From: VXRD01 sp965242535
GTDB taxonomy: Bacteria > Latescibacterota > UBA2968
Length of the DNA: 64,000 nt
Reading direction: 5' to 3'
Assembly: GCA_965242535.1 (NCBI GenBank)
Contig: OZ251458.1
Span: 4,588,001-4,652,000, forward strand
Shown here piece after piece: positions 44,235 through 55,600 of the stretch. Made by a program: the position numbers and the translations under genes. Position 1 is the first letter of the stretch. Each line of letters begins with the position of its first letter. The notes beneath the pieces are model-generated. The model ran no database searches, had not been told where the DNA came from, and worked only from the letters and a program-made list of their open reading frames with translations.

Positions 44235-45191
44235 ATGCAAAAATTGCTATTTGGTGACCAAGAGGAACCCTTAAAGGCGGTCAATGTCGCCTCTGTCCCT
44301 CATCGAAGTCCATTTCGGTATCCTGGGGGCAAAACGTGGTTTGTTCCGCGGTTGCGAGAGTGGCTTTATGACCGCGCAAAGCACAACGCAGGCAAACGTC
44401 CTCGGCTGATGGTAGAGCCTTTTGCCGGAGGCGGTATCAGTTCTTTAACGGCGATTTTTGAGAACTTAGTTGAAGCATCGTTGCTGGTCGAGCTTGACGC
44501 AGAGGTCGCGGCGGTATGGCAAACCATTATCGACGGTGACGCAGAATGGCTCGCAGAGAGGATACTAAATTTTGAAATGTCGAAGGACAACGCCCTTGCG
44601 GAGATCGAGACAAAAAGGGGATTGACAAAAGAAAAAGCGTTTCAAACCATCGTAAAAAACCGGATGTCTCACGGTGGCATTTTGGCGGCGGGAGCCGGAC
44701 TTTTGAAGCATGGGGAATCGGGCAAAGGCGTTCTGTCGCGCTGGTATCCCACAACGCTTGCCAAGCGTCTGCGAGCCATTCATCTGATGCGAGATAAATT
44801 GCGTTTTGAGCACGGAGACGCATTTCGCGTATTAGAACGATACAGAGATGATGGGGATATCGTATTTTTTATCGATCCCCCCTATACCGCTGGCGGCAAG
44901 AAAGCGGGGAATCGGCTTTACACGCACTTTGAATTAGACCACAAAGCTCTTTTTTGGGCGTGTCAAAAAATAAAAGGCGATTTTGTCATGACCTACGACA
45001 ATGCGGACGAAGTGCGAGAACTCGCGCAAAAGCACGGGTTCATGGCGAAGCCCATCCCCATGAAAAATACGCACCACGCGGCGATGACGGAACTCGTCAT
45101 TGGAAGAGACTTAGGATGGATGAATGGCATCGACCGCGTATTGGAAGCTCGGGCGGCATACAAAGCCGATGCGATTGAACGGAAATATTAA
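44235..45191 (+). CDS. D12-class DNA adenine methyltransferase
   Basis: This 318-residue methylase has FRYPGGK (27-33) and EPFAGGG (61-67) for SAM binding, and the catalytic DPPY in FFIDPPYTAGGKKAG (214-217). It would methylate N6 of adenine. No restriction endonuclease gene is adjacent, so it is solitary or a system remnant. Its target-recognition part (about 100-190) is not close to Dam by eye, and the product of known D12 relatives varies, so GATC specificity should not be assumed. It sits between the EEP gene and moaA. Confidence 0.9.
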   Translation: MQKLLFGDQEEPLKAVNVASVPHRSPFRYPGGKTWFVPRLREWLYDRAKHNAGKRPRLMVEPFAGGGISSLTAIFENLVEASLLVELDAEVAAVWQTIIDGDAEWLAERILNFEMSKDNALAEIETKRGLTKEKAFQTIVKNRMSHGGILAAGAGLLKHGESGKGVLSRWYPTTLAKRLRAIHLMRDKLRFEHGDAFRVLERYRDDGDIVFFIDPPYTAGGKKAGNRLYTHFELDHKALFWACQKIKGDFVMTYDNADEVRELAQKHGFMAKPIPMKNTHHAAMTELVIGRDLGWMNGIDRVLEARAAYKADAIERKY

Positions 45192-45239
45192 CGACGTGCG
45201 CGTCTCGCTTCACAAAGACAATGAAATTGGGATCCATCG

Positions 45240-46250
45240 ATGTCCACTTTCCTCGACACCTTGCAACGCCCCATCCGCGACCTTCGCATTTCCGTCACGG
45301 ACCGATGCAATTTCCGTTGCCCGTATTGCATGCCCGCCGAGATTTTTGGGGAAAAGTACGAATTTCTGCCCAAAGCCGATATCCTCACCTTTGAAGAAAT
45401 CACCCGCCTCGCCAAAATTTTTATCGCGCTCGGCGTGACCAAAATCCGCATCACGGGCGGCGAACCCCTGTTGCGTCGGGATCTCGAGACCCTCATCGCG
45501 GATCTATCGCGCCTCCCCGGCGTTTGCGACCTCACCCTGACCACCAATGGCTATCTCCTCGCCGACAAAGCGCGGGCCCTCAAAGACGCGGGATTGCACA
45601 GGCTCACCGTGAGTTTGGATGCGATAGACGATCAAACCTTTGACCGCATGAGCGGGCGCGCGCATGGTACAGAGCGCGTGCTCAACGGCATTCGCGCCGC
45701 GCAACGAGCGGGCTTTCATCCCATCAAAATTAACGCAGTCGTCCAAAGGGGGATCAACGATCACCTCGTCGTCGATCTCGCCCGACACTTCCACGATACC
45801 GGACACATCTTGCGGTTTATCGAATTTATGGACGTGGGCAATCGCAACAATTGGAACATGGATCGAGTCGTACCCGCCGCGGAAATCATCGACCGCATTC
45901 ACGCGGTCTTACCCCTCGAACCGATGGCACCCAACTACATGGGCGAAGTTGCGAACCGCTATCGCTATGTCGATGGCGGCGGCGAAATCGGCATCATCGC
46001 CTCTGTCACACAACCCTTTTGCGGCGATTGTACGCGCGCGCGCCTATCCACCGATGGCAAACTCTACACCTGCTTGTTCGCCTCAGAGGGAACGGATTTG
46101 CGCGATGATCTGCGCGGCGGCGCGTCCGATTCGGCATTGCGCGACGAGATCATCCACACATGGACGCACCGCGGCGACCGCTACTCCGAAATCCGATTCG
46201 ATCACACCCCCGAAGCGCGCAAAATTGAGATGTATCAAATTGGGGGGTAA
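45240..46250 (+). CDS. moaA: GTP 3',8-cyclase MoaA
   Basis: This 336-residue radical-SAM enzyme makes the first molybdopterin precursor. It has the N-terminal cluster motif DRCNFRCPYC (C23, C27, C30), GGEPLLRRD for SAM, LTVSLDA, the C-terminal cluster motif QPFCGDCTRARLSTDGKLYTC, and ends in the conserved Gly-Gly. Everything needed for function is present. The partner MoaC is not in the window. Confidence 0.97.
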   Translation: MSTFLDTLQRPIRDLRISVTDRCNFRCPYCMPAEIFGEKYEFLPKADILTFEEITRLAKIFIALGVTKIRITGGEPLLRRDLETLIADLSRLPGVCDLTLTTNGYLLADKARALKDAGLHRLTVSLDAIDDQTFDRMSGRAHGTERVLNGIRAAQRAGFHPIKINAVVQRGINDHLVVDLARHFHDTGHILRFIEFMDVGNRNNWNMDRVVPAAEIIDRIHAVLPLEPMAPNYMGEVANRYRYVDGGGEIGIIASVTQPFCGDCTRARLSTDGKLYTCLFASEGTDLRDDLRGGASDSALRDEIIHTWTHRGDRYSEIRFDHTPEARKIEMYQIGG

Positions 46251-46292
46251 AGGCGGGAAGGCGGGGAGACGAGAGACGGGAGAGGGAAGTTT

Positions 46293-46398
46293 AGCCACGA
46301 GCGGGGTACAACTGGCAGTAGCCAGTTCAAAGGCACAAAAGGTATAAAAGGCACAAAAGGGACGAGCGGGGTATAACGGGTGACAGGCCGTTCAAGGG
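46293..46398 (-). repeat. Hairpin repeat C, copies 4 and 5
   Basis: Two inverted copies: one with arms AACTGGC and GCCAGTT (46293-46331), the other with arms AACGG and CCGTT (46367-46398). Both carry the tail TACCCCGCTCGT. The changed stem of the second copy is still self-complementary. Confidence 0.8.
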
Positions 46399-46410
46399 CG
46401 AGCGATGTAT

Positions 46411-46733
46411 GTAGGGGTAATGCCCCCGTGCCCGTCCGAATACTGGACAACCACAGGGGGTTGTCCCTACAATGCCATTTTGGTCGCATAATGAACGATA
46501 GAACGACCCGTAGAGACAGGCCCCCGTGCCTGTCCGAATACTGGACAACCACAGGGGGTTGTCCCTACAATGCCATTTTGGTCGCATAATGAACGATAGA
46601 ACGACCCGTAGAGACAGGCCCCCGTGCCTGTCCGAATACTGGACAACCACAGGGGGTTGTCCCTACAATGCCATTTTGGTCGCATAATGAACGATAGAAC
46701 GACCCGTAGGGACAGGCCCCCGTGCCTGTCCGT
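46411..46733 (+). repeat. Tandem REP-pair (BIME-like) array 1
   Basis: Starts at 46411, 46510, 46608 and 46706 with a period of 98 bases; the last unit is a half. Each full unit has one hairpin with arms GGACAGGC and GCCTGTCC and a second with arms GGACAACC and GGTTGTCC. Each hairpin has the tetranucleotide GTAG at its foot, the second on the opposite strand, so the unit is a pair of inverted REPs. The first unit is degenerate (GTAATG inside the stem). Confidence 0.92.
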
Positions 46734-46798
46734 GAAGCCAGCGGCGAGACAGCCAGTGGTCGGCGATCAGCAGTCGACCAACCAGGCATCCCTCAATC

Positions 46799-46824
46799 GT
46801 AGGGACAGGCCCCCGTGCCTGTCC
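46799..46824 (+). repeat. Single REP hairpin upstream of the BCCT gene
   Basis: GTAG foot with perfect GGACAGGC and GCCTGTCC arms, 74 bases ahead of the start codon. Confidence 0.85.
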
Positions 46825-46897
46825 TCGCATCCGCCAGCAACCCGTTCGCAGTACCCCAAAACCCCATCCACTTCATCGACAGATCGAAAGGAACGCC

Positions 46898-48529
46898 ATG
46901 CGTGATCCAGAAAAACACCTGCACCATGAGAAGTACAAGCGGTTGTTCGGGCTCGAGATTTATTTGACGCCCGTGTTCGTTTTTTCTAGCCTCGCCATCG
47001 TCGCCATCGTCGCCGGTGCCCTCGTCTTTGAGGACGGCGCGACGCGCGTGTTTGGCGATGTTCGCACATGGCTCATGACGAATCTCGATTGGCTGTTCAT
47101 GATCACCGCCAACTTCGTCGTGCTCTTTTGCGCGTTTGTGGCTATCTCGCCACTTGGCAAAGTGCGCCTCGGTGGGGAAGGTGCAAAGCCCGATTACTCC
47201 TACGCGACCTGGATCGCCATGCTCTTTGCCGCAGGCGTGGGGATCGGGCTTTTGTTTTTTGGCGTGCTCGAGCCGGTGACCTACTTTCAAAACCCGCCGC
47301 TCGGCCTCGAGCAGCTCGATCGGGTCTATGACCCGGAGACGCGCTACACCGTCGAGAATACGCCCGATTTGGATGACGCCAATGCCCGCGCCGCGAGTGC
47401 GTTGGGCATCGCCGCGACGACCTTTCACTGGGGGTTGCACGGGTGGGCCATCTACGGCGTTGTCGGGCTGACCCTCGCGTTTTTTGCGTACAACAGGGGG
47501 TTTCCCCTCACCATTCGCTCGGCGTTCTATTTGCTGTTCGGCGAGCGCGTATGGGGCTGGCCCGGGCACATCATCGACACATTTGCCATCTTGGCGGGGC
47601 TGTTTGGCCTTGCGACCTCGCTCGGCCTGGGCGTGCAACAAGTGACCTCGGGCCTCAACTACCTGTTCGATGTGCCCCATACCCAAGCCACGATGGTGGC
47701 GCTGATCGTGGGGATTACGGCTATCGCGCTGCTTTCGGTGCTGTCGGGCCTCGACGTGGGGATCAAGCGTCTCAGCCAACTCAACATCATTCTCGCGCTC
47801 GCGTTGTTGCTGGCGCTGATCATCCTCGGCCCCACGCCCTACATCCTCCACAGCATGGTCGCCGGATTTGGGGAATACGTCGCCAAAATCGTACCCCTTA
47901 GCAACTGGATCGGGCGGACGGATACGGCATTTCTGCACAACTGGACGATGTTCTACTGGGCGTGGTGGATCGCATGGGCGCCGTTTGTCGGCACGTTTAT
48001 CGCCCGCATTTCCAAAGGGCGCACGGTGCGCGAGTTTATCTCCTGCGTGCTCTTGTTCCCAACGCTGTTGTGTTTGGTGTGGTTTGGTGCGTTTGGCGGC
48101 ACGTCCATCCACCAATTCCTCACCGAGGGCTACACAGGCGTCACCGAGGCGGTCGAGGCGTCTCGGCCCGCCCTCGTGCTGTTCAAAATGTTCGATGGCT
48201 TGCCGCTATCGGGCCTGTTGTACGGCCTGCCGCTGGCGGGCCTGCTGTCGTGCTTTGGCATGCTTTTGACCATCATCTTTTTCATCACCTCGTCGGACTC
48301 CGGCTCGTTGATCATCGACACCATCGCAGCAGGCGGCCGCACAGACGCCCCCGTGTCGCAACGGGTATTCTGGTGTACGGCCGAGGGCGCGGTCGCCATT
48401 GCCCTCCTCCTCGGCGGCGGCCTGCAGTCCATGCAAGCGGCCACCTTGGCCACGGGCCTCCCATTCGCCTTCGTGATCATCGGCATGTGCGCCTGCAGCT
48501 ACATCGGCCTCCGCAGGGCATCGCGGTAA
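46898..48529 (+). CDS. BCCT-family betaine/choline/carnitine-type transporter
   Basis: This 543-residue inner-membrane protein has about 12 membrane helices and BCCT hallmarks: GVGIGLLFFGVLEPVTYF (glycine-rich TM helix), TTFHWGLHGWAIYGVVGL, the family signature FYWAWWIAWAPFVGTFIARISKGRT with the Trp residues lining the trimethylammonium site, and IFFITSSDSGSL. It is expected to import a quaternary ammonium compatible solute or carbon source with sodium or protons. Charged N- and C-tails are short, without the long osmosensing C-terminus of BetP. REP arrays lie on both sides. Confidence 0.93.
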   Translation: MRDPEKHLHHEKYKRLFGLEIYLTPVFVFSSLAIVAIVAGALVFEDGATRVFGDVRTWLMTNLDWLFMITANFVVLFCAFVAISPLGKVRLGGEGAKPDYSYATWIAMLFAAGVGIGLLFFGVLEPVTYFQNPPLGLEQLDRVYDPETRYTVENTPDLDDANARAASALGIAATTFHWGLHGWAIYGVVGLTLAFFAYNRGFPLTIRSAFYLLFGERVWGWPGHIIDTFAILAGLFGLATSLGLGVQQVTSGLNYLFDVPHTQATMVALIVGITAIALLSVLSGLDVGIKRLSQLNIILALALLLALIILGPTPYILHSMVAGFGEYVAKIVPLSNWIGRTDTAFLHNWTMFYWAWWIAWAPFVGTFIARISKGRTVREFISCVLLFPTLLCLVWFGAFGGTSIHQFLTEGYTGVTEAVEASRPALVLFKMFDGLPLSGLLYGLPLAGLLSCFGMLLTIIFFITSSDSGSLIIDTIAAGGRTDAPVSQRVFWCTAEGAVAIALLLGGGLQSMQAATLATGLPFAFVIIGMCACSYIGLRRASR

Positions 48530-48655
48530 CGATTCGATACCGGCTCATGGGTTTCGTCCCGTCGATTCGGCGTGAGAAGCAATCCCATCAGAATGCAGAT
48601 AAACATGGATGAAAACCAAAATGTAGGAACGTTGCCCTGGACGCCCATCCGAAAA

Positions 48656-49619
48656 TGTAGGGCCAGGCCCCCGCGCCTGTCCGAATGCCGGACAACCACA
48701 GGGGGTTGTCCCTACAATGCCATTTGGGGCGCGTAATGAAATGAATCATAGAACGACCCGTAGGGCCAGGCCCCCGTGCCTGGTCGAATACAGGACAACC
48801 ACAGGGGGTTGTCCCTACAATGCTATTTGGGGGCGCGTAATGAACGATAGAACGACCCGTAGGGCCAGGCCCCCGTGCCTGGTCGAATACAGGACAACCA
48901 CAGGGGGTTGTCCCTACAATGCCATTTGGGGCGCGTAAAGAAATAAACGATAGAACGACCCGTAGGGCCATGCCCCCGTGCCTGGTCGAATACAGGACAA
49001 CCACAGGGGGTTGTCCCTACAATGCCATTTGGGGCGCGTAATGAAATGAATCATAGAACGACCCGTAGGGCCAGGCCCCCGTGCCTGGTCGAATACAGGA
49101 CAACCACAGGGGGTTGTCCCTACAATGCCATTTGGGGCGCATAATGAAATGAATCATAGAACGACCCGTAGGGCCAGGCCCCCGCGCCTGGTCGAATACA
49201 GGACAACCACAGGGGGTTGTCCCTACAATGCCATTTGGGGCGCATAATGAAATGAACGATAGAACGACCCGTAGGGCCAGGCCCCCGCGCCTGGTCGAAT
49301 ACAGGACAACCACAGGGGGTTGTCCCTACAATGCCATTTGGGGCGCATAATGAACGATAGAACGACCCGTAGGGCCAGGCCCCCGCGCCTGGTCGAATAC
49401 AGGACAACCACAGGGGGTTGTCCCTACAATGCCATTTCGGGCGCATAATGAAATGAACGATAGAACGACCCGTAGGGACAGGCCCCCGTGCCTGGCCGAA
49501 TACAGGACAACCACAGGGGGTTGTCCCTACAAATGCCATTTGGGGCGCATAATGAAATGAATGATAGAACGCCCCGTAGGGCCAGGCCCCCGTGCCTGGT
49601 CGAATGATCGCGGCCCCGG
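48656..49619 (+). repeat. Tandem REP-pair (BIME-like) array 2
   Basis: Nine full units and a partial tenth, mostly with a period of 103 or 98 bases (difference: five bases in the aatgaaatgaa linker). Architecture as in array 1, but the first stem reads GGCCAGGC with GCCTGGTC in most units: the A-T pair at the third position has become C-G. The first unit (GGCCAGGC with GCCTGTCC) and the unit near 49474 (GGACAGGC with GCCTGGCC) are one-sided intermediates. The second hairpin is almost invariant. The 48530-48655 stretch before it holds nothing recognised. Confidence 0.93.
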
Positions 49620-49628
49620 TGCCTGGCG

Positions 49629-49663
49629 AAAAAAAAAGCCCGAGTTCATTGCGAACTCGGGCT
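49629..49663 (-). terminator. Rho-independent terminator of the giant secreted-protein gene
   Basis: Perfect 11-bp arms AGCCCGAGTTC and GAACTCGGGCT with loop ATTGC, followed on the minus strand by nine T. It lies 35 bases past the stop codon and directly abuts array 2. Confidence 0.95.
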
Positions 49664-49697
49664 CGTGTTTTGTGGGGCGTATTGATGATTTATCGGA

Positions 49698-52600
49698 TCA
49701 GCCCGTCGATCCAAAGTCTGCGGCGAAGATGAGGAAATCGGCAAAGTCGATTTGTCCATCGCCATTGAGATCGCACCGAGGGTCATACCGATCTTGACCG
49801 CGGCGCGATCCGTACTTGTCGGCAAGGATCAGGAAGTCGACGAAGTTCACATTGCCATCGCCATCGATGTCGGGCGAGGGGAGCGATACCTCGAGCGAGA
49901 AGGTCAGCGAGGCAATATCGCCATCGGCGTCTATCGCGCTCAAGGTGTAGGTCGCCCCGGTGCTCGCCTCGGTCGGCGTGCCGGAGAGCACTCGCGTCTC
50001 GTGGTCAAATGCCAGACCATCCGGGAGGAAGGGCAGGAGGATATAAGCCAGCGTGCCATCGCCGCCGGTCGCTTGCGGGAGCGCGAGGGACTCGATCCGC
50101 TGATTGACGAAATAGCTCTGTGCAACGATCGTCGTATCGCCGCCAAAAGTGGGCAGCAGATCCGGGATTTCAAGGGTGAACATGAGATGTGCCTCATCGC
50201 CATTGCCATCGGTTACGGTCAATGTGTAGGTCGTCTCATCCATCGCCTTGACAGGTGTACCGGAAACGATGCGCGTTTCGGCGTCAAAGGTCAGGCTATC
50301 GGGCAGATCGGGCGTCAAGGTGTAGGTCAGCGGTTCATCGCCACCGGACGCTTGCGGGAGCGTCACGGGATCGAACGCTTGATGTTGATAGCCCCGGGCC
50401 GCGATAGCCGTTGTCGTATCGCCAAAGGTCGGCATTGGATCGGCCATGACAGAGAGGGTGAACGTCAGGGTCGCCTCTTCGCCATCATCGTCCGTTGCGG
50501 TCAGGGTGTAGGTCGTTTCGCCCATCGCCTCGAGCGGAGTGCCGGATAGCATGCGCGTCTCCGCGTCAAAGGTCAAGCCCGTGGGCAGATCGGGCGTTAG
50601 CGCGTAGGTCAGCGTCCCATCGCCACCGGACGCTTGGGGGAGCGTTAAGGACTCGATCTCTCGCTTCCGCATGTAGGATTGGGCATCCACGCTCGCATCG
50701 CCAAAGGAGGGCGCCACGTTCGCAACGACCGTGATGAAGAAACTCATCTCTCCTGTATCGCCGTCTTCATCCGTGGCGGTCAGGGTGTAGATCGCTTTTT
50801 CCGTTACTGCGGTCGGCGTGCCGGAAATGATGCGCGTCTCGGCGTCAAATGTCAAGCCCTCGGGCAGCTCCGTCAGGCTATACGTTACGGTGCCCTCGCC
50901 ATCTATCGCCGCGGGCAAGGTGAACTCAACGGCTTTGTTTTCCCGATACGTTTGCGGATCGGTCGCCTCGACGAAGACCGGCTCCGTATCCGGTTCAGGT
51001 TCAGGTTCAGGGAGCGGCGTACCATCCCCACCGGGTGTACCGGTCGCCGCATCCGAAGCGGGGCCATCATCATCGGCATCGGGGTTCGTGGCGATTACCC
51101 GAACCGTATATTCCGTACCCCCGATCAGATTCTCAATGGTGTAGGTCGTACCTTCGGCGATGACGGCTTGACGGGCATCCTCATCGTAGTCCTCATCCCC
51201 GGATTTCCACTGTACTTTATAGCCCGTCGCGTCGGTCACCGCAGTCCAAGACACGGCCAAAGTGCCCTCGCCGGGCGTCACCTGAACGCCAGACACTTGA
51301 GCGAGAACGGGAATGACGCGCTGAGTGCCGAACTCCTGCCAAGTGGCAGTGCCGTTGTTGTCGAAGTCCACTTTCAGCACCGGATACTGGCGGGGACTCC
51401 CGAAATCCCACGGAGCATCGCCGCCGCCCTGCCCATCGGTGTCCACATTCCAGTTCAGGTAGATGCCGGTGTAGCCAGTAGGCTCTTGCAACTCGGCGGT
51501 GGTTTTGGGAGTAGCGCCGATGTTGTTGCTCTGGCCGGTGGTCTCGCTGTCGTAATAGTTGTTGTTGAAGGTACCGCCGCCGTCGTTGGCAATCAACCCG
51601 CCGCTGTTGGCGCCGGAGACCTGGGCGGTGGCGTAGCTGGCGGTTATCGTGCCACCGGCCCAGGAGACCAAGCCGCCCCCGCCGCCGGTGATGTCCGTAA
51701 CCGTGCCGGTGGCGTAGCAGGCGATTATCGTGCCGGAGGGAAAGTTGCCCACCAGCCCGCCGATGTAAAAGCTAGTACCGGTGCCGGTGACCGACGCGGT
51801 GGAGTAACTGGTGATGATCGAGCCGTTGCTGGGGATGATGCCAAGGCCCACCGCACCGACCAGCCCGCCGACGCGGTCGACGCCGGTCACGCTCCCGGTG
51901 GAGAAGACGCTGGTTACCGTGCCGCCCAAAATACTGCCGGCCAGCGTTCCGGTACTGCTTTGTCCGGTGATATCGGCGTCCGGCAACCCCAAGTTGGTGA
52001 CGCTACCGCTGGGGCCGATGATGCTGAACAGCCCGATGTTGGGGGTGCTCGCGCGGCTGATGAACAGATTGGAAATGGTGTGACCGTTGCCGTTAAAGTT
52101 GGTGGCCAAGGTGTCAGCGGGTAGCCAGCCGTTGCCGCCGTTCCAGTAGGTATCGCCCGAGTTAGCGGTCCCGCTACCGTCCGTGTCTAAGTCGATGTCG
52201 ACCATCAGTTCGTAACCGTTGCAACCGGGGGCCGCGCAGCCCATACCGCTGGCCGCATTGTCAAAGGCGGTGGCGTAGTTGGCATTGGCAGAGGAGCCGT
52301 CACCGTCCAGGTCCCAACGGATGGCGTTCAACTGCGCCGGGGTGCGGATTTCGATGAGGCGGTTGTCGTTGGCATCGTAGTCGGTGGGTGGCACCGGCGC
52401 GCTGCGGCCCTGGACGCCAAATTCGTAGGCGCTGGCCGTGCCGTCTTCGTTGAAGTCGATTTTCAGCGCAGGGTACTGGGTACCGGTGCCGAAATCCCAC
52501 GGGTCGTCGTTGCCCGATACGCCATCCACATTCACATTCCAAGTGGAATAGATGCCGGTACCGTAGTTGATGGGCCCTTGCAGGTCGGCGGTGAGATAGC

Positions 52601-55600
52601 CGACGCCCTTGCCGGTGTCGTTCCGTCCGCTGGTGGTTTGGTCGTAATAGCTGTCGGTGACATTGGTGGTAGTGCTGAAGCGGTTGCCCACCAGCCCGCC
52701 GACGTGTTCAGTGCCGGAGGTGGGGGTGACGCTGCCGTAGGCATAGCTTTGGTTGATGTCGCCCTGGCGGAGAAAGCCCACCAGTCCGCCGAGACGCCCG
52801 CCGGTGTTGGTGGTGCTGATAGCGGTGACCGCGCCGGAGGCGTAGGAGGCAGTGATGGTGCCGGTTTGCGTGTTGCCGACGTCGCCAACCATCCCCACCA
52901 GCCCACCGGTTCCCTGGCCGGTGCCGTCGGTGGTGGGGCCGGTTACCGTGGCCGTCGAATAGGAGGCACTGATGCTGCCGCCGTCATTCAGATGCCCCAC
53001 CAGGCCGCCCGTCTTCTGATAGGTGCCGCTGGTGTGGCTGGTCACTGACCCGGTGGTGTAGCTGAAGCGGATGACGCCTTGGTTGAGGCCGACCAGGATG
53101 CCCAGTTCCTGGCTACCGCTGGCACTGCCGGAGACGCTGGCGCCGGTCACTCCCACCCGCAGGATGCTACCGGTGCTGCTCAGCGCGGCAAACAGCCCGG
53201 CATCGTCGCTGGTGTTGCCGGTGATGGTGAGGTTGGAAATGGCGTTGCCGTTGCCGTCGAAGGTGGCCGTGTAAGAAGGGAGGGGCACCCAGTTGCTGTA
53301 GTCCGACAGGCTGAGGTCGGCGGTGAGTTCGTAGCCGGTACAACCGCTCGTCGGGCAACCCATCCGTCCGGTGGTGGCGTCGGCGGTGTGGGTGCGTCCG
53401 CCAAAGGCCGTGCTGTACGCGGTGGCACCGGCGGACGTCGGGGCGCCGTCGCCGTTGGGATCCCAGCGGATGGCGTTGAGTTGCGCCGCCGTGCTGATGT
53501 CGATCAGGCCGTTGTCGGTGGCGTCGTAGTCCTTAGCCGCAGGGGTTGCCGCCGTGCGCTGGGTCGGGGTGTTGAGCGTCGGATAGTCGCTGGAAGTGCC
53601 GAAATTCCAGCGGTAGTCGGGGACATTGTCGCTATCCAGGTCCACATTCCAATGGGTGTAGATGCCGGTGTAGCCGGTGGGGGTTTGCATTTGGGTGGCG
53701 GTGTAGCGGGTGGAGGATATGCCGCTGACGGTGGTGCCGATGCAGTTGGTCTGCCCGGTGGCGGCGGAGCAGTAGGCGTTGGTGATGCTGGTGCCGCTGC
53801 CGACGAGCCGACCGACCAGCCCGCCGCCCCCGCCGCTGGTGGCGCCCGACACCGCGCCTGCGGCGTAGCTGGCGGTGATGCTGCCTCCGTTCCCCTGCCC
53901 CACCAGCCCGCCCACATCCACGCCTGTGGGGCTGCCGCTTACCCCCGCCGTGGCGGTGGAGTAGCTGGCCGAGATGGTGCCCGATGTCATGAAGCCCACC
54001 AGCCCGCCCACATTGGAGTTGTTGGACGCCCCGCTGATGCTACCGCCGGACACATAGACCGACTGGATGGTGCCCCCGGATGGCATATAGCCCACTAACA
54101 CGCCGTTGCTCTTGGCGTTGGGGGTGTGGGTTTGGGCGATGGTGGCGTTGGTCAGGCCGAGATTGCGGACCACGGCACTGCTACCGAACTGACTGAACAT
54201 CCCGCCGTCGATGTTGGCACTGGTGTTGACGTTCAGGCTGTCTATGGTGTAGCCCTGGCCGTCAAAGGTGGCGTTCCATACGCCGGTGGGCGTCCAGTTT
54301 CCGGTCCCGGTGAGCGCCAGGTTGGTGGTGAGTTCGTAGCCGGTGCAGGTGCCCGACGGGCAACCCATGCGCCCGGCGGTGGTGGTGTCGCGGCCGTCGA
54401 AGGCCAGGCCATAAGCGGCGAAGTTGCCCGCCACCGGGTTGCCGTCGCCGTCCAGATCCCAGCGGATGGCGTTGAGTTGCAACGCGGTGCTGATGTCGAT
54501 CAGGCCGTTGTCGTTGGCGTCGAAGTCGACGCTACCGTGGGATTTCGGCTGCATTGCCGCGCGCTGGGTGGGGCTGTTGAGCGTCGGGTATTGGCTGGAG
54601 GTGCCGAAATTCCACGGGGAGTCAATGATGTCGTTGCCATCCACATCGATGTTCCATGTGGCGTAGATGCCGAGGTAGTTGGTGCGGTTTTGCAGTTGGG
54701 TGGTGGTATAGCCGGTCACCGTCGTATTGGCGACCAGGATTGAAGCATCTTGTCGGGCTCCGACGCAGTTGGACACCACCGAAATTGAGGTGTCGCAGTA
54801 GCTGTCGGTAATTCGGGTATCACTATGTTCGATCCACCCCACGAACCCGCCGGCGTTGAAGCTCTGGCCGGCATGCCTATTGGCCCCGGCGGCGTAACTG
54901 GCAATTATAGTGTTTTTCCTGATCATCCCTGCCAGTATGCCCGATCGGCCGCCATTGCAAAGACCACCGCACGTAGAAGCCATATAGATGGAATCCAGGA
55001 TGGCGTAGCTGGCCCGGAGGGTTCCTCGCAGTTCGCCGAACAGCCCGCCCACATTGAAGGTTCCGCCGCTAGCTATTTCGAGGGTGCCCCCCTTAACGTA
55101 GCAGGAGTATATCGTGGTATTGAGATGGGTGTAGCCCGCCAATGCCCCTACTGTACCACCCGCACTTCTCAAGGTGACGTTTAGCAGTCCCACATCTCTG
55201 AGGACAGCGTTGCCGCCCACATAGCCGAACAGCCCGCCGTAGCCGGTGCTTCTGTTGACATTCAGACTGTCAATGGTGTGACCGTCGCCGTTAAAGGTGG
55301 CGGTGAAAGCCGTACTACTACTGCCGCCGATGGGCGACCACGCGCCGGTGAGCGTCAGGTTTTGCGTCAGTTCGTAGCCTGTGCAGGTGCCCGACGGGCA
55401 ACCCATCCGGGTCGCGGTGGCGGTGTCGCGGTTGGTAAAGGCGGCGATATAGTCGGGGTGGGTGGCGTCGCCGTTGCCGTTGAGGTCGTGGCGGATGGCG
55501 CCGAGCTTGGCTACGCTGTCGATTTCGATGAGGCCGTCATCGTCGGTGTCGTAGTCGGTCAGGGATTGCGCTGTCACAGGCGGGGCCACGGCCAGCAACA

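Larger units (their letters stand above)
46251..46897. other. Repeat-filled gap between moaA and the BCCT gene
   Basis: It contains GGGAGAC-like heptamers (46256-46290), two repeat C hairpins (46293-46398), the first REP-pair array (46411-46733) and a single REP at 46799-46824. No coding potential apart from frames made by the repeats. The BCCT start codon is at 46898 with a GGAA-type site. Confidence 0.8.

Noticed and set aside
46793..48115. Minus-strand frame of about 440 codons opposite the BCCT gene
   Set aside because: Charged, featureless translation; the plus-strand BCCT signature is clear.
48656..49619. Regular repeats could be a CRISPR array
   Set aside because: The whole 98-103-base unit is repeated, with no unique spacers, the repeats are themselves double hairpins, and no cas gene is present.
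50679..54743. Several long plus-strand frames opposite the GLUG protein gene
   Set aside because: They are produced by the repetitive GC-rich coding strand; their translations are low-complexity Gly/Ala/Val runs without family features.
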